From: Rhodoferax sp.
GTDB taxonomy: Bacteria > Pseudomonadota > Gammaproteobacteria > Burkholderiales > Burkholderiaceae_C
Assembly: GCA_031291295.1 (NCBI GenBank)
Contig: JARLJI010000113.1
Span: 17,328 to 81,327, forward strand
Length of the DNA: 64,000 nt
Direction: 5' to 3'
Of this stretch, positions 25,766 to 35,107 are shown one piece after another. Each line of letters opens with the position of its first letter. The first letter of the stretch is position 1. A program made the position numbers and the translations under genes. The notes below the pieces were generated by a model. It searched no databases. It was not told the DNA's origin and was given only the letters and a program-made list of their open reading frames with translations.

Positions 25766-25811
25766 AGGATAGGAGGCCAACGTTTTCCGGTCAGTCCCCC
25801 TGCCCGGGGAC
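25766..25811 (-). promoter_or_regulatory. Dyad-box promoter of LIV transporter 1
   Basis: Minus strand: GTCCCC-GGGCAG-GGGGAC (25811-25794), -35-like CTGACC, 22 bp, then TATCCT (25771-25766). It stands back to back with the box at 25824, centres 30 bp apart. Confidence 0.78.
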
Positions 25812-25823
25812 GGGTCTTCCCTT

Positions 25824-25869
25824 GTCCCGGGGCAGGGGGACTGACGGACCTGACGCCCGTGGCTAGTCT
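25824..25869 (+). promoter_or_regulatory. Dyad-box promoter of the P450 unit at 25911
   Basis: GTCCCG-GGGCAG-GGGGAC (25824-25841), -35-like CTGACG, 22 bp, then TAGTCT (25864-25869). Confidence 0.78.
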
Positions 25870-25910
25870 GACGGTAGCCGATACCGACCCTCGCGGCCAA
25901 GGAGATTCCA

Positions 25911-27182
25911 TTGCGACCACTTTCCACAGAAGCTTCGTCTCAGGCAGAAGGGCCCATCACCCCGGCCAGCGGCCGATTCGACCCCTTCGATCCGACCTAT
26001 GTCCTTGATCCCTACCCCATCCTGGCCGGGCTACGCGCGAGCGAGCCGGTATTCTTCTCGCCGGTCGTCGGCTCCTGGGTGGTGACGCGGTTCGAAACCG
26101 TCAAGGCCGTGCTGCGCGACGCGCAGCACTACTCCGCGATGCTCGCGTCGGACCCGCTGACGCCGCTGTGCCCTCACGCCCGCTCCATTTTTGCCGACGC
26201 CGGCTTCAACGTGCCGCCACTGCTCGTCAATAATGACCCTCCTTCGCATACCCACTACCGTGCCTTCTTCGGCGCGCCGCTGCAGCGCGAGCGCATGCAG
26301 ACCTTGAAGCCCTTCATCCAGGAAACAGTCGATGCCTACTTAGACCGTTTGGCGGCGGGACCCAATCCGGCGGACCTGGTGGCGGGGCTCACATGGGACG
26401 TGCCCGCGCTAGTGCTGTTCAAGCTGCTGGGCGTACCGGCGCAGGACGTGCAGCAGGTCAAGAACTGGGCCTCAAGCCGCGTGGTGATGACCTGGGGCCG
26501 TCCGACCGAAGCTGAGCAGGTGTCGCTCTCCACGGGCGCTGTGGAGTACTACCGCTATTCCCAGGCACTGGTACAGCAGAAATTCGAGAACCCAGCCGAC
26601 GATTACCTGAGCGACCTGATCCGACTGCGCGCCGACGACGATGCCCAGGCCACGCTGCACGAGATCGCGGCCATCGCCTTCAACCTGCTGTTCGCCGGCC
26701 ACGAGACCACCTCCAGCGCCGCGGCCAACATGTTCAAGGCGCTGCTGCCGGATCGCGCCCTATGGGGCAAGGTGTGCCGCGGCGAACAAGCTGCGGCGCC
26801 CGTGGTCGATGAAGCGCTGCGGATGGATCCGCCGGTGCAAGCCTGGCGCCGCCAAGCCAAGGAGGCCGTGGTGCTGGACGGGGTCTCGATCCCGGCGGGC
26901 GGGCGCCTGCTGCTCGCGTTCGCCTCGGCCAACCACGATCCGGACCAGTTCCCATCGCCCGACGCCTTCATCCCGGGCCGGCGCAATGCGCTGCAGCAGG
27001 TCTCCTTCGGCGCGGGCACGCACTTCTGCCTGGGCGCGCCGCTGGCGCGGCTCGAACTCGAGGTGACGCTCCAGCGCGTAGCCGCTCGCCTGCCGGGGCT
27101 TGCGCTGGTGCCCGGCCAGGAATTCCCCTACACCCCGAACACGTCCTTTCGCGCCCTGCGCCGACTGATGGTGACCTGGTAA
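25911..27182 (+). CDS. Cytochrome P450 (AGHETT class)
   Basis: 423-aa P450. Heme loop FGAGTHFCLGAPLARLE (Cys about 373), I-helix LLFAGHETTSSAA, ExxR in VVDEALRMDP. Different lineage from the CYP199-like group but similar to the P450 at 33074. The TTG start at 25911 is chosen because AAGGAG lies 7 nt upstream and no ATG fits; the N-terminus is extended (RPLSTEASSQAEGP). The LVAGLTWDVPALVLFKLLGV segment is usual for this family. Heads the five-gene unit to 30277. Confidence 0.94.
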   Translation: MRPLSTEASSQAEGPITPASGRFDPFDPTYVLDPYPILAGLRASEPVFFSPVVGSWVVTRFETVKAVLRDAQHYSAMLASDPLTPLCPHARSIFADAGFNVPPLLVNNDPPSHTHYRAFFGAPLQRERMQTLKPFIQETVDAYLDRLAAGPNPADLVAGLTWDVPALVLFKLLGVPAQDVQQVKNWASSRVVMTWGRPTEAEQVSLSTGAVEYYRYSQALVQQKFENPADDYLSDLIRLRADDDAQATLHEIAAIAFNLLFAGHETTSSAAANMFKALLPDRALWGKVCRGEQAAAPVVDEALRMDPPVQAWRRQAKEAVVLDGVSIPAGGRLLLAFASANHDPDQFPSPDAFIPGRRNALQQVSFGAGTHFCLGAPLARLELEVTLQRVAARLPGLALVPGQEFPYTPNTSFRALRRLMVTW

Positions 27183-27209
27183 CCCTTTCTATCCTCTTCG
27201 AGAACAACC

Positions 27210-27665
27210 ATGAAATTCCCACGACTGCCGGTGGACGATGAACTGGAAATCCGCTCCCTGTTCGCGCGCTACGGCCACCTGGCCGACGCCGGCGACCCGC
27301 TGTTCGTCGAACTGTTCACGCCCGACGCCACCTGGACCCGCGCCAATTCGCCGCCCGCTTCCATGGGCGGCTCGGGCCTGCCGCCTGAAACCATCCACGG
27401 CCGCGACAAGCTGGGCGCGCTGATGGTGGAGGTGATGCAAAAGAAGTTCCGCCAGCGCATGCACCACCAGTTCACGGATTTCTACGTCGAGCCCGGCGAG
27501 ACCACCGACGACGCAGCGGGGCACGCGCGCGCACTCATCACCGACTGGCGCGAGGGCCCCGGCAAGTTCGCCATGTTCGGCAAGTACAACCTGCGCTTTC
27601 GCCGTACCGGCGAGGGCTGGCGCATCTGCGACGCCGTGGTGCGCGTGTTGCCCGACGGACTCTAA
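27210..27665 (+). CDS. SnoaL-like/NTF2-fold protein
   Basis: 151-aa alpha+beta-barrel protein of the nuclear-transport-factor-2 fold: DDELEIRSLFARYGHLADAG at the N-terminus and LRFRRTGEGWRICDAVVRV at the C-terminus. Relatives are ring-closing cyclases, ketosteroid isomerases, hydratases and small dioxygenase beta-like subunits. Placed between two P450 genes, it may isomerise or hydrate an oxidised intermediate; activity not shown. Confidence 0.88.
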   Translation: MKFPRLPVDDELEIRSLFARYGHLADAGDPLFVELFTPDATWTRANSPPASMGGSGLPPETIHGRDKLGALMVEVMQKKFRQRMHHQFTDFYVEPGETTDDAAGHARALITDWREGPGKFAMFGKYNLRFRRTGEGWRICDAVVRVLPDGL

Positions 27666-27682
27666 CTGATTGGAAATAGACG

Positions 27683-28894
27683 ATGAATGCCGATAGCGCT
27701 ACCCTGAACGTGCCTGATGCCCCCGTCACCGACGAGGACCCGTTCTCCGACGAGAACATCGCCAACCCCTACCCGCTTTTTGTGCGGCTGCGTGAACTGG
27801 CCCCGGCCGTGTTCATCCAGCCGCACGGCTACTACGCCGTGACGCGGCACGAGGAAGCCGGTATCGTCGCCAGCGACTATGCGCGATTCAGCACGGCTGC
27901 CGGCGTGGGCCTAAGCGACATTCGCAAGCCGGGCGCGTGGCGCCCCCGCAGCCCGATCACCGAGATCGACCCGCCGGAACACACGCGCGTACGCGCCGCG
28001 CTGCAGAAAATACTCTCACCGCTGGTGGTCAAGACCTGGCGCGACAAGTTCGCCCAGCGCGCCGAAGAAGTGGCCGAGCGCGTGGTGGCACAAGGCAGCA
28101 TCGACGGCGTGAAGGACATCTCGGAGGCTTTCGTGCTCCAGGTCTTCCCCGAGGTACTGGGCGTCGATGTGCAGCCCGAGCGCATCAAGCAGACCGGAGA
28201 ACTCAACTTCAATCAACTCGGCCCCAATAACGCCCGGCTGGCGCGCGCCATGAAGCGCACGGCGCCGCTCATGGAGTGGTACGCCCAGGTGCTGCAGCGG
28301 GAGCACATGCTGCCCGGCGGTTTCGGCGAGAAGATCTACCTGGCCGAGGACGCCGGCGACTTTGATCCCGGCACGGCAGCACCTCACGTGCGCACTTTCT
28401 TTCGCGCCGGTGTCGACACTACCATGGCCGGCATCGGTTCGACGCTCAAGCTGCTTGCTGAGAACCCGGACCAGTTCGCGCTGGTCAAGGCCGACCCCGC
28501 CAGGATCAAAGGCGCTTTCGAAGAGGCGCTGCGCCTTGAATCACCGGCGCAGGTGATGTTCCGCACCACCACCGCCGACGTCGAACTGGGCGGCGTCAGG
28601 CTGCGCGCCGACACCAAGGTGGGCTACCACATAGGCGCCGCCAACCGCGACCCGCGCCAGTGGCCAGAGCCCGACCGCTTCGACGTGACGCGGCAGACCA
28701 CGGGCATTCACCGGTCGTTTGGCGTCGGCGCACACGTGTGCATCGGCCAGATGATCGCGCGGCTGGAGGCCGAGAGCATCCTGGGCGCGATCATCCATCG
28801 CGTGAGCGCTATCGAGCCCGCGGGTGCCGCCCAATGGCGGCTCGTGAACACGCTGCGCACGCTGGACACGCTCCCGCTGCGGCTGGTTCGTTAG
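27683..28894 (+). CDS. Cytochrome P450 (CYP199-like)
   Basis: 403-aa P450. Heme loop FGVGAHVCIGQMIARLE (Cys about 353), I-helix RAGVDTTMAG, ExxR EEALRLE, and ANRDPRQW. The best match to the pseudogene at 12354 in PITEIDPPEHTRVRA and ELNFNQLGPNN. It starts 18 bp after the SnoaL-like gene. Confidence 0.95.
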   Translation: MNADSATLNVPDAPVTDEDPFSDENIANPYPLFVRLRELAPAVFIQPHGYYAVTRHEEAGIVASDYARFSTAAGVGLSDIRKPGAWRPRSPITEIDPPEHTRVRAALQKILSPLVVKTWRDKFAQRAEEVAERVVAQGSIDGVKDISEAFVLQVFPEVLGVDVQPERIKQTGELNFNQLGPNNARLARAMKRTAPLMEWYAQVLQREHMLPGGFGEKIYLAEDAGDFDPGTAAPHVRTFFRAGVDTTMAGIGSTLKLLAENPDQFALVKADPARIKGAFEEALRLESPAQVMFRTTTADVELGGVRLRADTKVGYHIGAANRDPRQWPEPDRFDVTRQTTGIHRSFGVGAHVCIGQMIARLEAESILGAIIHRVSAIEPAGAAQWRLVNTLRTLDTLPLRLVR

Positions 28895-28901
28895 GGCCAC
28901 C

Positions 28902-29567
28902 GTGTACTTCGAGCTGATCCAGGGCGATCTGGCCGACGCAGCCGTCCCGACCGGCCTGCTGGGGCGGCTGGCCGAGCGGCCCGCCGGGCTCGTGGGGGCA
29001 TGGCAGGCCACCGCGGGCGCCGGGCTTCCGCGCCTCGTTCTGCTGCATTTCTGGAACCAGCTGGATGACCGAAGCGCGGCCTTCGCTGCCGGTTCGCACC
29101 CGCTGGCCGGCACGCCCTGCGACGGCGCACTGCTCAGACACGAGGTAGCGGTGCTGGGCCCCAGCATCGCATGGCGGATGGCGCGCCGCGAGACGGCGCC
29201 GTTGCCCCCCGGCGGCTTGTACGAATTGCGGATCCAGCAGGTCCTCAACGGCCACTCGACGGAAGCGGCGAAGGTCACGGGCGAATCCACCCTGCCCCTG
29301 CTGCAGTCCCTGGGCGGGCAAGTCCTGGGCGTCTTCGATCTGCTCCTAGGCAGCCATCGCACGCGCATGGTCATATTCATCGCCTGGCCTTCCCTGGAGA
29401 CGCAGCAGTATGCGTGGGCGCGCCTCGACGTTGAGCCGCGTTTCTGGCGCCGCCGCGACGAGGAACGTATCCGGCTGCGTCGCCCGTTGTTCGGCGCGCA
29501 GGAATGCCATCTGCTCACGGCGCTGCCGGGCTGCGAGCCGCGGCCGGATTTCGGTGTGACCCCATGA
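28902..29567 (+). CDS. NIPSNAP-like protein
   Basis: 221-aa divergent member of the NIPSNAP/EthD-like barrel family; the second half is best preserved (GGLYELRIQQVLNGHS, FIAWPSLETQQYAWAR). The GTG at 28902 is 7 nt past the P450 stop and gives a N-terminus MYFELIQGDLAD. Its stop overlaps the next, related gene, so these two probably form a pair or heterodimer. Confidence 0.8.
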   Translation: MYFELIQGDLADAAVPTGLLGRLAERPAGLVGAWQATAGAGLPRLVLLHFWNQLDDRSAAFAAGSHPLAGTPCDGALLRHEVAVLGPSIAWRMARRETAPLPPGGLYELRIQQVLNGHSTEAAKVTGESTLPLLQSLGGQVLGVFDLLLGSHRTRMVIFIAWPSLETQQYAWARLDVEPRFWRRRDEERIRLRRPLFGAQECHLLTALPGCEPRPDFGVTP

Positions 29568-30277
29568 ACACCAACGCCCCAGGATTCTGGGAACTTCGCC
29601 TGTACGAGATGCTGCCCCGACGCCTTCCCGACATGCACCATCAGTTCGCGCACGAGGTCCCGCCGCTATTTGCGCGAGCAGGGGTGCCGGCACCGCTGGC
29701 TTTCTGGGATTGCTTTGCCGGGCCGATGACGGCCATGCTCGCGTACCTGCTGCGCTGGAACAGCCTGGACGAGCGCATGGCGGCCTGGGGACGCTTCTAT
29801 GGCGACCCACAGTGGTGGCGCCAGTACGAAGACGCGCACGGCGGCGAACAGATGCTGGAGCGCTCGCACGTGCTGTTGATGCGTGCGTCGCCGGCGTGGC
29901 AGCCGGACCATGACGATTCGCCCGTGCCGGCCAGCCTGCACGAACTGCGCATGGTCGAGCTCGCGCCGCAAGCTGCCGACTCCGCCCATGGGGCGCTCGC
30001 CACGGTAGACCTGGCCTGTGTGGCCCGGCATGGCGCGCGCGTCCTGGGCCTGTTCGACATGGTGGTGGGCCCGCGCCTGCCTCAAGCCGCGGTGTTCCTG
30101 GCATGGCCCGATGCGGCGGAGCGCGAGGCTGCCTGGATGGCCCATGCGCGTGACGAAGCGGTCGCAGCCGCCCGCGCGGCCGAACGCGCCGCGCATGGCG
30201 TGCCCTTGGTGGGCCGCACCGATTCTTTCCTGCTGCGGCCTTCCACCTATGGGCCGCCGCGAGGAGTTCCCTGGTAG
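29564..30277 (+). CDS. NIPSNAP family protein
   Basis: 237-aa protein with WELRLYEMLPRRLPDMHHQF at the start and HELRMVELAPQAAD in the middle, the two barrel halves of the family; FLAWPDAAEREAAWMA resembles the matching part of the protein at 15078. The ATG overlaps the upstream stop (ATGA). Last gene of the unit from 25911; a dyad box for the next gene begins 8 bp after its stop. Confidence 0.87.
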   Translation: MNTNAPGFWELRLYEMLPRRLPDMHHQFAHEVPPLFARAGVPAPLAFWDCFAGPMTAMLAYLLRWNSLDERMAAWGRFYGDPQWWRQYEDAHGGEQMLERSHVLLMRASPAWQPDHDDSPVPASLHELRMVELAPQAADSAHGALATVDLACVARHGARVLGLFDMVVGPRLPQAAVFLAWPDAAEREAAWMAHARDEAVAAARAAERAAHGVPLVGRTDSFLLRPSTYGPPRGVPW

Positions 30278-30285
30278 CACGCACG

Positions 30286-30331
30286 GTCCCCGGAGAAGGG
30301 GACAGACGCGCTGAAAGGCGCTCTGGATACT
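30286..30331 (+). promoter_or_regulatory. Dyad-box promoter of the binding protein at 30387
   Basis: GTCCCC-GGAGAA-GGGGAC (30286-30303), -35-like CAGACG, 22 bp, then GATACT (30326-30331). Leader about 49 nt with a good AGGAG before the ATG. Confidence 0.75.
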
Positions 30332-30386
30332 GATCGCGCAATTCAAGTCCGTCGCAGTTCACCCACTCATTACTCAGGAGACATCC

Positions 30387-31517
30387 ATGAAACTTCTTCG
30401 CAGGCAGGCTATCGCAAGCGCCGCTCTCATCGCCGTGTGCGGTTTCGCCATGGCCCAGAACCGCGAGATCCCCGTCGGCGTCTTCAATGCCATGACGGGC
30501 AACTATGCCTTCGGCGGCGTGCCCATCCAAAACGGCATGAAGCTGGCGCTGGAAGAAGCCAATGCGGCCGGCTTGCCCGGCGGCGCGAAGTTCAAGATCT
30601 TCGAAGGCGACACCGCCGGCGAAAAGGGCCAGACCATCAGCCTGATCAACCAGTTCGTCAAGCGCGACAACGTGATGCTGATCCTCGGCCCCACGATCAG
30701 CGGCAGCGCCCTGGCCGGAGCGCCGGTAGCAAACGACCTGAAGGTACCCATTCTCGCGATCGGCAGCTCCCCCGGCATTCCGGCCACCGGCCCCTGGGCA
30801 TTCAAGATCCAGGCCACGCCCGTGGACATCATGGACTTCCTCGGCAAGCTGAGCGTGGAAAAGCTGGGTATCAAGCGCGTCATCACGGCCATTGACCAGA
30901 GCAATGACGGCTACGTCGGCCAGAAGGACGCGCTGGTCAATTACCTGAAGGGCGCAGGCGTCACCATCGTGGCCGATGAGAAGTTCGTCGCGTCCGAAAA
31001 CAACTTCCTGGCGCTGGCGACCAAGATCGCAACAGCACAGACTGATGCCGTCTTCATCGCCGCACCCGCGGAAGTGGCGGCCAACTTGATCATCCAGATC
31101 CGCCAGGCCGGAATCGACCCCAAGGTGAAGTTCATCGGCCCCTCGACTTTCGGCTCGCTGGGCTTCATCAAGGCGGGTGGCAAGGCAGTGGAAGGCACGT
31201 ACATCGTGTCCGACTACTCGCCCAACGCCAAGTCGTCGCAGAACGTCGCCTTCATCAGCGCGTATAAGGCTAGGTACAAGGCCACACCGGACAACTGGGC
31301 CGCGATGGGCTACGCGCTGGGAACGGTCGCGGTCCAGGCAGTGCGCAATGCCGGGCCCAATCCCGACCGCACCAAGATCCGCGACGCGATGGCCAAGCTC
31401 AACAAGGTACCGACGGTGCTGGGCAACGGCACCTGGAGCGTGGACGACAAGCGCAACCCAAGTTATGGCGGCGTACTGCTGCAGGTCAAGAACGGCAACT
31501 TCGTCACGGTAGAGTGA
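30387..31517 (+). CDS. LIV-type ABC transporter substrate-binding protein
   Basis: 376-aa periplasmic protein with a Sec signal peptide (KLLRRQAIASAALIAVCGFA, cut before QNREIPVG). The Peripla_BP_6 fold is visible in EIPVGVFNAMTGNYAFGGVP, GETAGEKGQ-type region near residue 70 and ILGPTISGSALAGAP. Organic-acid or aromatic binding is as likely as amino-acid binding. It lacks adjacent permeases and must work with transporter 1 or 2. Its stop overlaps the next gene, an SDR. Confidence 0.93.
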   Translation: MKLLRRQAIASAALIAVCGFAMAQNREIPVGVFNAMTGNYAFGGVPIQNGMKLALEEANAAGLPGGAKFKIFEGDTAGEKGQTISLINQFVKRDNVMLILGPTISGSALAGAPVANDLKVPILAIGSSPGIPATGPWAFKIQATPVDIMDFLGKLSVEKLGIKRVITAIDQSNDGYVGQKDALVNYLKGAGVTIVADEKFVASENNFLALATKIATAQTDAVFIAAPAEVAANLIIQIRQAGIDPKVKFIGPSTFGSLGFIKAGGKAVEGTYIVSDYSPNAKSSQNVAFISAYKARYKATPDNWAAMGYALGTVAVQAVRNAGPNPDRTKIRDAMAKLNKVPTVLGNGTWSVDDKRNPSYGGVLLQVKNGNFVTVE

Positions 31518-32266
31518 CGATGGGCGCTCACCTTCCCGGCGCGCTCGGGCTGGCGGACCGCCGTGTACTCGTCACCGGCGCCGCCAGCGGAATTGGGCAG
31601 GCCGCCGCGGAATGCCTAGCGCAGCTCGGCGCTACCCTGGTGCTGACCGACCGCGGCCCGCTGGATGAAACCGAAGCCCGCGTCAAGGCGCTGGGCGTTC
31701 CGGTGACCTGCATCCAGGGCGACATTACCGACGAGGCACTGCGGCAGCGCCTGCTCGCCACCGGTCCGTACTACGCGCTGGCCAGCGCCGCGGGCGTCTT
31801 CGCCGGCAAGCCGGGCATGAGCGAGCAGGAGGCCTTCGACTTCGTGATGGGGGTCAACGTGCGCGCCACCATGCAGCTGGCCAGCGCCTGCGTCGACCAG
31901 ATGATCGCGCGCCAGGAAGGCTTCGTGGTGCTGGTGGGCTCGGCCGCGGGACGCAACGGCGGCGGCCTGCCCAACGACTCGCAGGCCTACGCCACCTACG
32001 CGGCCTCCAAGGGAGGCATCCACACCGTGGTGCGCTGGCTGTCGCGCCGCGCGGCAGTGCACGGCGTGATGGTGAACGGAGTGGCACCCGGCATCGTGGC
32101 GACGCCGCTATCGGCGCCGATGAAGATCGACACGTCGGTGCTGCCGATGAAAAGGCTCGGGCAGCCGCACGAGCTGGGCTGGCCGATCGCCCTCCTCTGC
32201 ACGCAGGCGGCATCATTCACCTCGGGCGCCATCCTCGACGTGAACGGCGGCATGTTCGTCGGCTGA
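31514..32266 (+). CDS. SDR family oxidoreductase
   Basis: 250-aa SDR. Cofactor motif VTGAASGIGQAA near residue 22, catalytic Ser in LVGSAAGRNGGG and YAASKGG as the Tyr/Lys motif; VNGVAPGIVATP and LDVNGGMFVG follow as in the SDR at 45666, its closest paralogue here. The GTG at 31514 overlaps the upstream stop; the in-frame ATG at 31520 is an alternative start. Confidence 0.91.
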   Translation: MTMGAHLPGALGLADRRVLVTGAASGIGQAAAECLAQLGATLVLTDRGPLDETEARVKALGVPVTCIQGDITDEALRQRLLATGPYYALASAAGVFAGKPGMSEQEAFDFVMGVNVRATMQLASACVDQMIARQEGFVVLVGSAAGRNGGGLPNDSQAYATYAASKGGIHTVVRWLSRRAAVHGVMVNGVAPGIVATPLSAPMKIDTSVLPMKRLGQPHELGWPIALLCTQAASFTSGAILDVNGGMFVG

Positions 32267-32294
32267 ACGCCGCCGATGGTGGGGCGTGGCAGCG

Positions 32295-33077
32295 TCAGGC
32301 TGTCATGCCACCGTCGACGTTGTAGACGCCGCCGGTGATGAAGCCGGCCTGCGGGCCCAACAGCCAGAACACCAGGTTCGCCACTTCATCGGCCGTCGCG
32401 GCGCGGCCCAGGGGCTGGTTGGCGAAGTGCTGCTTGAGCGCGCGCTCGACCTCCTCTTCGCTGCGGCCATCGATGCGGAAAGTGCTGCGCAGCAAGGGCG
32501 TATCGATCGGGCCCGGGCAGATCACGTTAATGCGGATGCCATGCGGGGCGAACTCCAGCGCGGCCTGCTGCGTCATGCGGATCACCGCTGCTTTCGAGGC
32601 ACCATACACGCCCAGCCCGGCGTCGGCGCGGCTGCTGCGCTGACCTGAGACGGACGAGGTGTTGACGATGGTGCCCCCACCCTGCGCGCGCATCGCGCGA
32701 CCCACCGCCTGCATGCCCAGCAGGACGCCGCGCACGTTCACGGCGAAGATCCGGTCGAAGTCGGCCATGCTGAAATCGAGCAACGAGCTCTGCGGCCCGA
32801 CGATGGCGGCATTGTTGTGGAACAGGTCGATGCGGCCGAATCGCTGCAGCGCGGCATCCGCGTAGCGCTGCACATCGGCCTCGTTCGCCACGTCTGCAGC
32901 AACGGTGAGCAGGCGTGCGGCGTCCAAGCCCTCGCCCGCGCGGGCCAGCGCGGCCTCGTAGCGGTCCACGATCGCAACCTTCGCGCCGGCAGCCAGCAGC
33001 TGGCGCGCCAGGGCCAAGCCGACCCCGCTCGCGCCGCCGGTGACGACGGCAACCTTGCCCTCGAACGGCCCGATCAT
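32295..33077 (-). CDS. SDR family NAD(P)-dependent oxidoreductase
   Basis: 260-aa classical SDR: VVTGGASGVGLALARQL near residue 12, NNAA, YGASKAAV as the active-site Tyr/Lys motif and VCPGPIDTPLL. The ATG overlaps the P450 stop (ATGA), so it is the last gene of the eight-gene unit from 38174 and translationally coupled. It would oxidise or reduce a secondary alcohol/ketone. Confidence 0.92.
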   Translation of the reverse strand: MIGPFEGKVAVVTGGASGVGLALARQLLAAGAKVAIVDRYEAALARAGEGLDAARLLTVAADVANEADVQRYADAALQRFGRIDLFHNNAAIVGPQSSLLDFSMADFDRIFAVNVRGVLLGMQAVGRAMRAQGGGTIVNTSSVSGQRSSRADAGLGVYGASKAAVIRMTQQAALEFAPHGIRINVICPGPIDTPLLRSTFRIDGRSEEEVERALKQHFANQPLGRAATADEVANLVFWLLGPQAGFITGGVYNVDGGMTA

Positions 33078-34315
33078 TGCAGCACCACCGGCAGCGCGCG
33101 CGGCGCGCGGAACACGAAAGTGTGCATGTGCTTGGCCTCGTCCGGCTGCACCAGTCGCATCTTCGGAAACCGCTTCGAGAATTCCTCGAACACGATCTTC
33201 ATCTCCAGCCGCGCCAGCGGCGCGCCCAGGCAGAAGTGAACGCCGTTGCCGAAGGTGAGCTGCCGGCGCGCATTCTTGCGGCGGATGTCGAATCGCTGCG
33301 GGTCCTCAAACACATCCTCGTCGCGGTTGGCCGAGGCGAAGGACAGCATGATCGGCGCGCCGGCGGGAATCTTGACCCCCCTGAATTCCACGTCCTCCAG
33401 CGCGATGCGGCGCCAGCCGATCACGGCTCCGGCGTAGCGCATGCCCTCTTCCACCGTGTTCGCGGCCAGCGACGGGTCGGCGCACAGCGCCTGCCATTGC
33501 TCCGGATGCTGCAGCAGCGTGCGGAAGGTGTTGGTGAGCTGGTTGGTGGTGGTCTCGTGGCCGGCGAAGGCCACGCCGAAAGTATGGGTGGTCGCTTCGT
33601 CCAAGCTCATCACGGCGGCGTCACCGTTGCGGATCGCAAGCATGCGGCTGGTGAAGTCATCGCGCGGATGCCTCAGCCGGTCCTGGACCATGTCGGCGCA
33701 GTACTTCCAGTACGCCACCAGATTTTTCGCACCTTCAATCTGCTGCTCGTAGGTGGCGGGGCTAAAGTCAATCACGCTACGCGTGCCAGCCCACTTCTTC
33801 ACCGAAGGGATGTCCGAATCGGGTATGCCTAGCAGCTTGAACACCACCTGCGCCGGCAGCTCGTAATTCACGTCGTGCAACAAGTCGACCTGGTCTGTCC
33901 CGTCGATACGGTCCATCGCCTCGGCCACCAGCTTGCGGATGTGCGGCTCCAGCTTGATGAAATCACGCAGGTTCAGCACCTGGCTGGTGACGCCGCGGAT
34001 GCGCTTGTGCGTCTCGCCGTCCAGACTGGAGTGGCTGCCGGTGGACGCATAGCCCCCATCTTTGAGGATAGCCAGCGCATCCGGGTGCATGGGTGTCACC
34101 GGACGGGTGGTGTTCTGCGCCGAAAAGCGCTGGCCGTCGTGCAGGACGGCCAGCACGTCGGCATGCTTGGTGAGCACCCAGTAGCCGATCTCCTCGGACC
34201 AGAACACCGACTCATCGCGGCGCTGGCGCTCTAAGGCGGCGTGCAGCTCTAGGCTGTAATAGGGCTTGAAGCTGCTGCCGGCCGAATGGAAGGGACAGAT
34301 TGTGATTGCGTTCAT
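33074..34315 (-). CDS. Cytochrome P450 (AGHETT class)
   Basis: 413-aa P450. Heme loop FGNGVHFCLGAPLARLE (Cys about 362), I-helix VAFAGHETTTNQ, ExxR in VEEGMRYAG. Close to the P450 at 25911 (shared PPS/THKRIRG-type region, YELPAQVVFKLLGI). Good GAGGAAA before the ATG. Its unit also encodes the ferredoxin at 37851, its likely electron donor. Confidence 0.95.
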   Translation of the reverse strand: MNAITICPFHSAGSSFKPYYSLELHAALERQRRDESVFWSEEIGYWVLTKHADVLAVLHDGQRFSAQNTTRPVTPMHPDALAILKDGGYASTGSHSSLDGETHKRIRGVTSQVLNLRDFIKLEPHIRKLVAEAMDRIDGTDQVDLLHDVNYELPAQVVFKLLGIPDSDIPSVKKWAGTRSVIDFSPATYEQQIEGAKNLVAYWKYCADMVQDRLRHPRDDFTSRMLAIRNGDAAVMSLDEATTHTFGVAFAGHETTTNQLTNTFRTLLQHPEQWQALCADPSLAANTVEEGMRYAGAVIGWRRIALEDVEFRGVKIPAGAPIMLSFASANRDEDVFEDPQRFDIRRKNARRQLTFGNGVHFCLGAPLARLEMKIVFEEFSKRFPKMRLVQPDEAKHMHTFVFRAPRALPVVLQ

Positions 34316-34330
34316 GTTTCTTTCCTCGTG

Positions 34331-35095
34331 TTAGCGCATCAGCATGCCGCCGTTGACGTCGAGCGTCGCGCCGGTCACGAAACCGGCGCCCGGGGACACC
34401 AGGTACGACACGGCCGCGGCAATTTCTTCGGGCAGGCCGATGCGCCCCAGCGGCACCTGCGAGGTGCCCAGGTATTTCTGGTCTCCATGGCCGGGGGCGA
34501 CGGTCTGCTGCAGCATGGGCGTGTCGATCGGGCCGGGCGCGATCGTGTTGACGGTGATCCCCAGGGAAGCCGCTTCGCGCGCGGCCACCTTGGACAGCGC
34601 CAGCACCGCGCCCTTGGAGGCGCTGTACGCCGCCCCGCTTTGCATGCCGCCCATCTGGCCGGCCAGCGAGGCGACCGTGATGATGCGGCCCTGCTCCACC
34701 GTGCGGCCGGCGCAGCGGCGCAGCATCTCGCGCACGCACAGGAAGGTGCCGCGCGCGTTGACCTGCATCACCCGGTCCCATTCGGCTATCGTGATGTCCA
34801 CCGTGGGCAGGCGCCCCGGCACCGACTGGCTGCTGAGGATGCCGGCGAAGCAGGCCAGCACGGTCACCGGTCCGAGTCGCTGCTGCGCCGCGTCGAAGGC
34901 GGCGCGGACGCTGGCCTCGTCGGTCACGTCGATAGCCAGGCCGATGTGGCCTTGGCCGGGCAGGCTCGCCGCGGCCGATGCCGCCTTGTCCGGATTCAGG
35001 TCGGCGATGGCGACAACCAGGCCGTCCGCGGCCAGGCGCTGGGCACTGGCCAGGCCGAGCCCGCTGGCGCCGCCGGTGATGAGAGCAATACGCAT
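34331..35095 (-). CDS. SDR family oxidoreductase
   Basis: 254-aa SDR. LITGGASGLGLASAQRL near residue 7, catalytic Ser in VASLAGQMGGM, YSASKGAVLAL as Tyr/Lys motif, TIAPGPIDTPML. Part of the tightly packed minus-strand unit; 12 bp from the upstream SDR. Confidence 0.92.
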   Translation of the reverse strand: MRIALITGGASGLGLASAQRLAADGLVVAIADLNPDKAASAAASLPGQGHIGLAIDVTDEASVRAAFDAAQQRLGPVTVLACFAGILSSQSVPGRLPTVDITIAEWDRVMQVNARGTFLCVREMLRRCAGRTVEQGRIITVASLAGQMGGMQSGAAYSASKGAVLALSKVAAREAASLGITVNTIAPGPIDTPMLQQTVAPGHGDQKYLGTSQVPLGRIGLPEEIAAAVSYLVSPGAGFVTGATLDVNGGMLMR

Positions 35096-35107
35096 GATGG
35101 AAAGATC

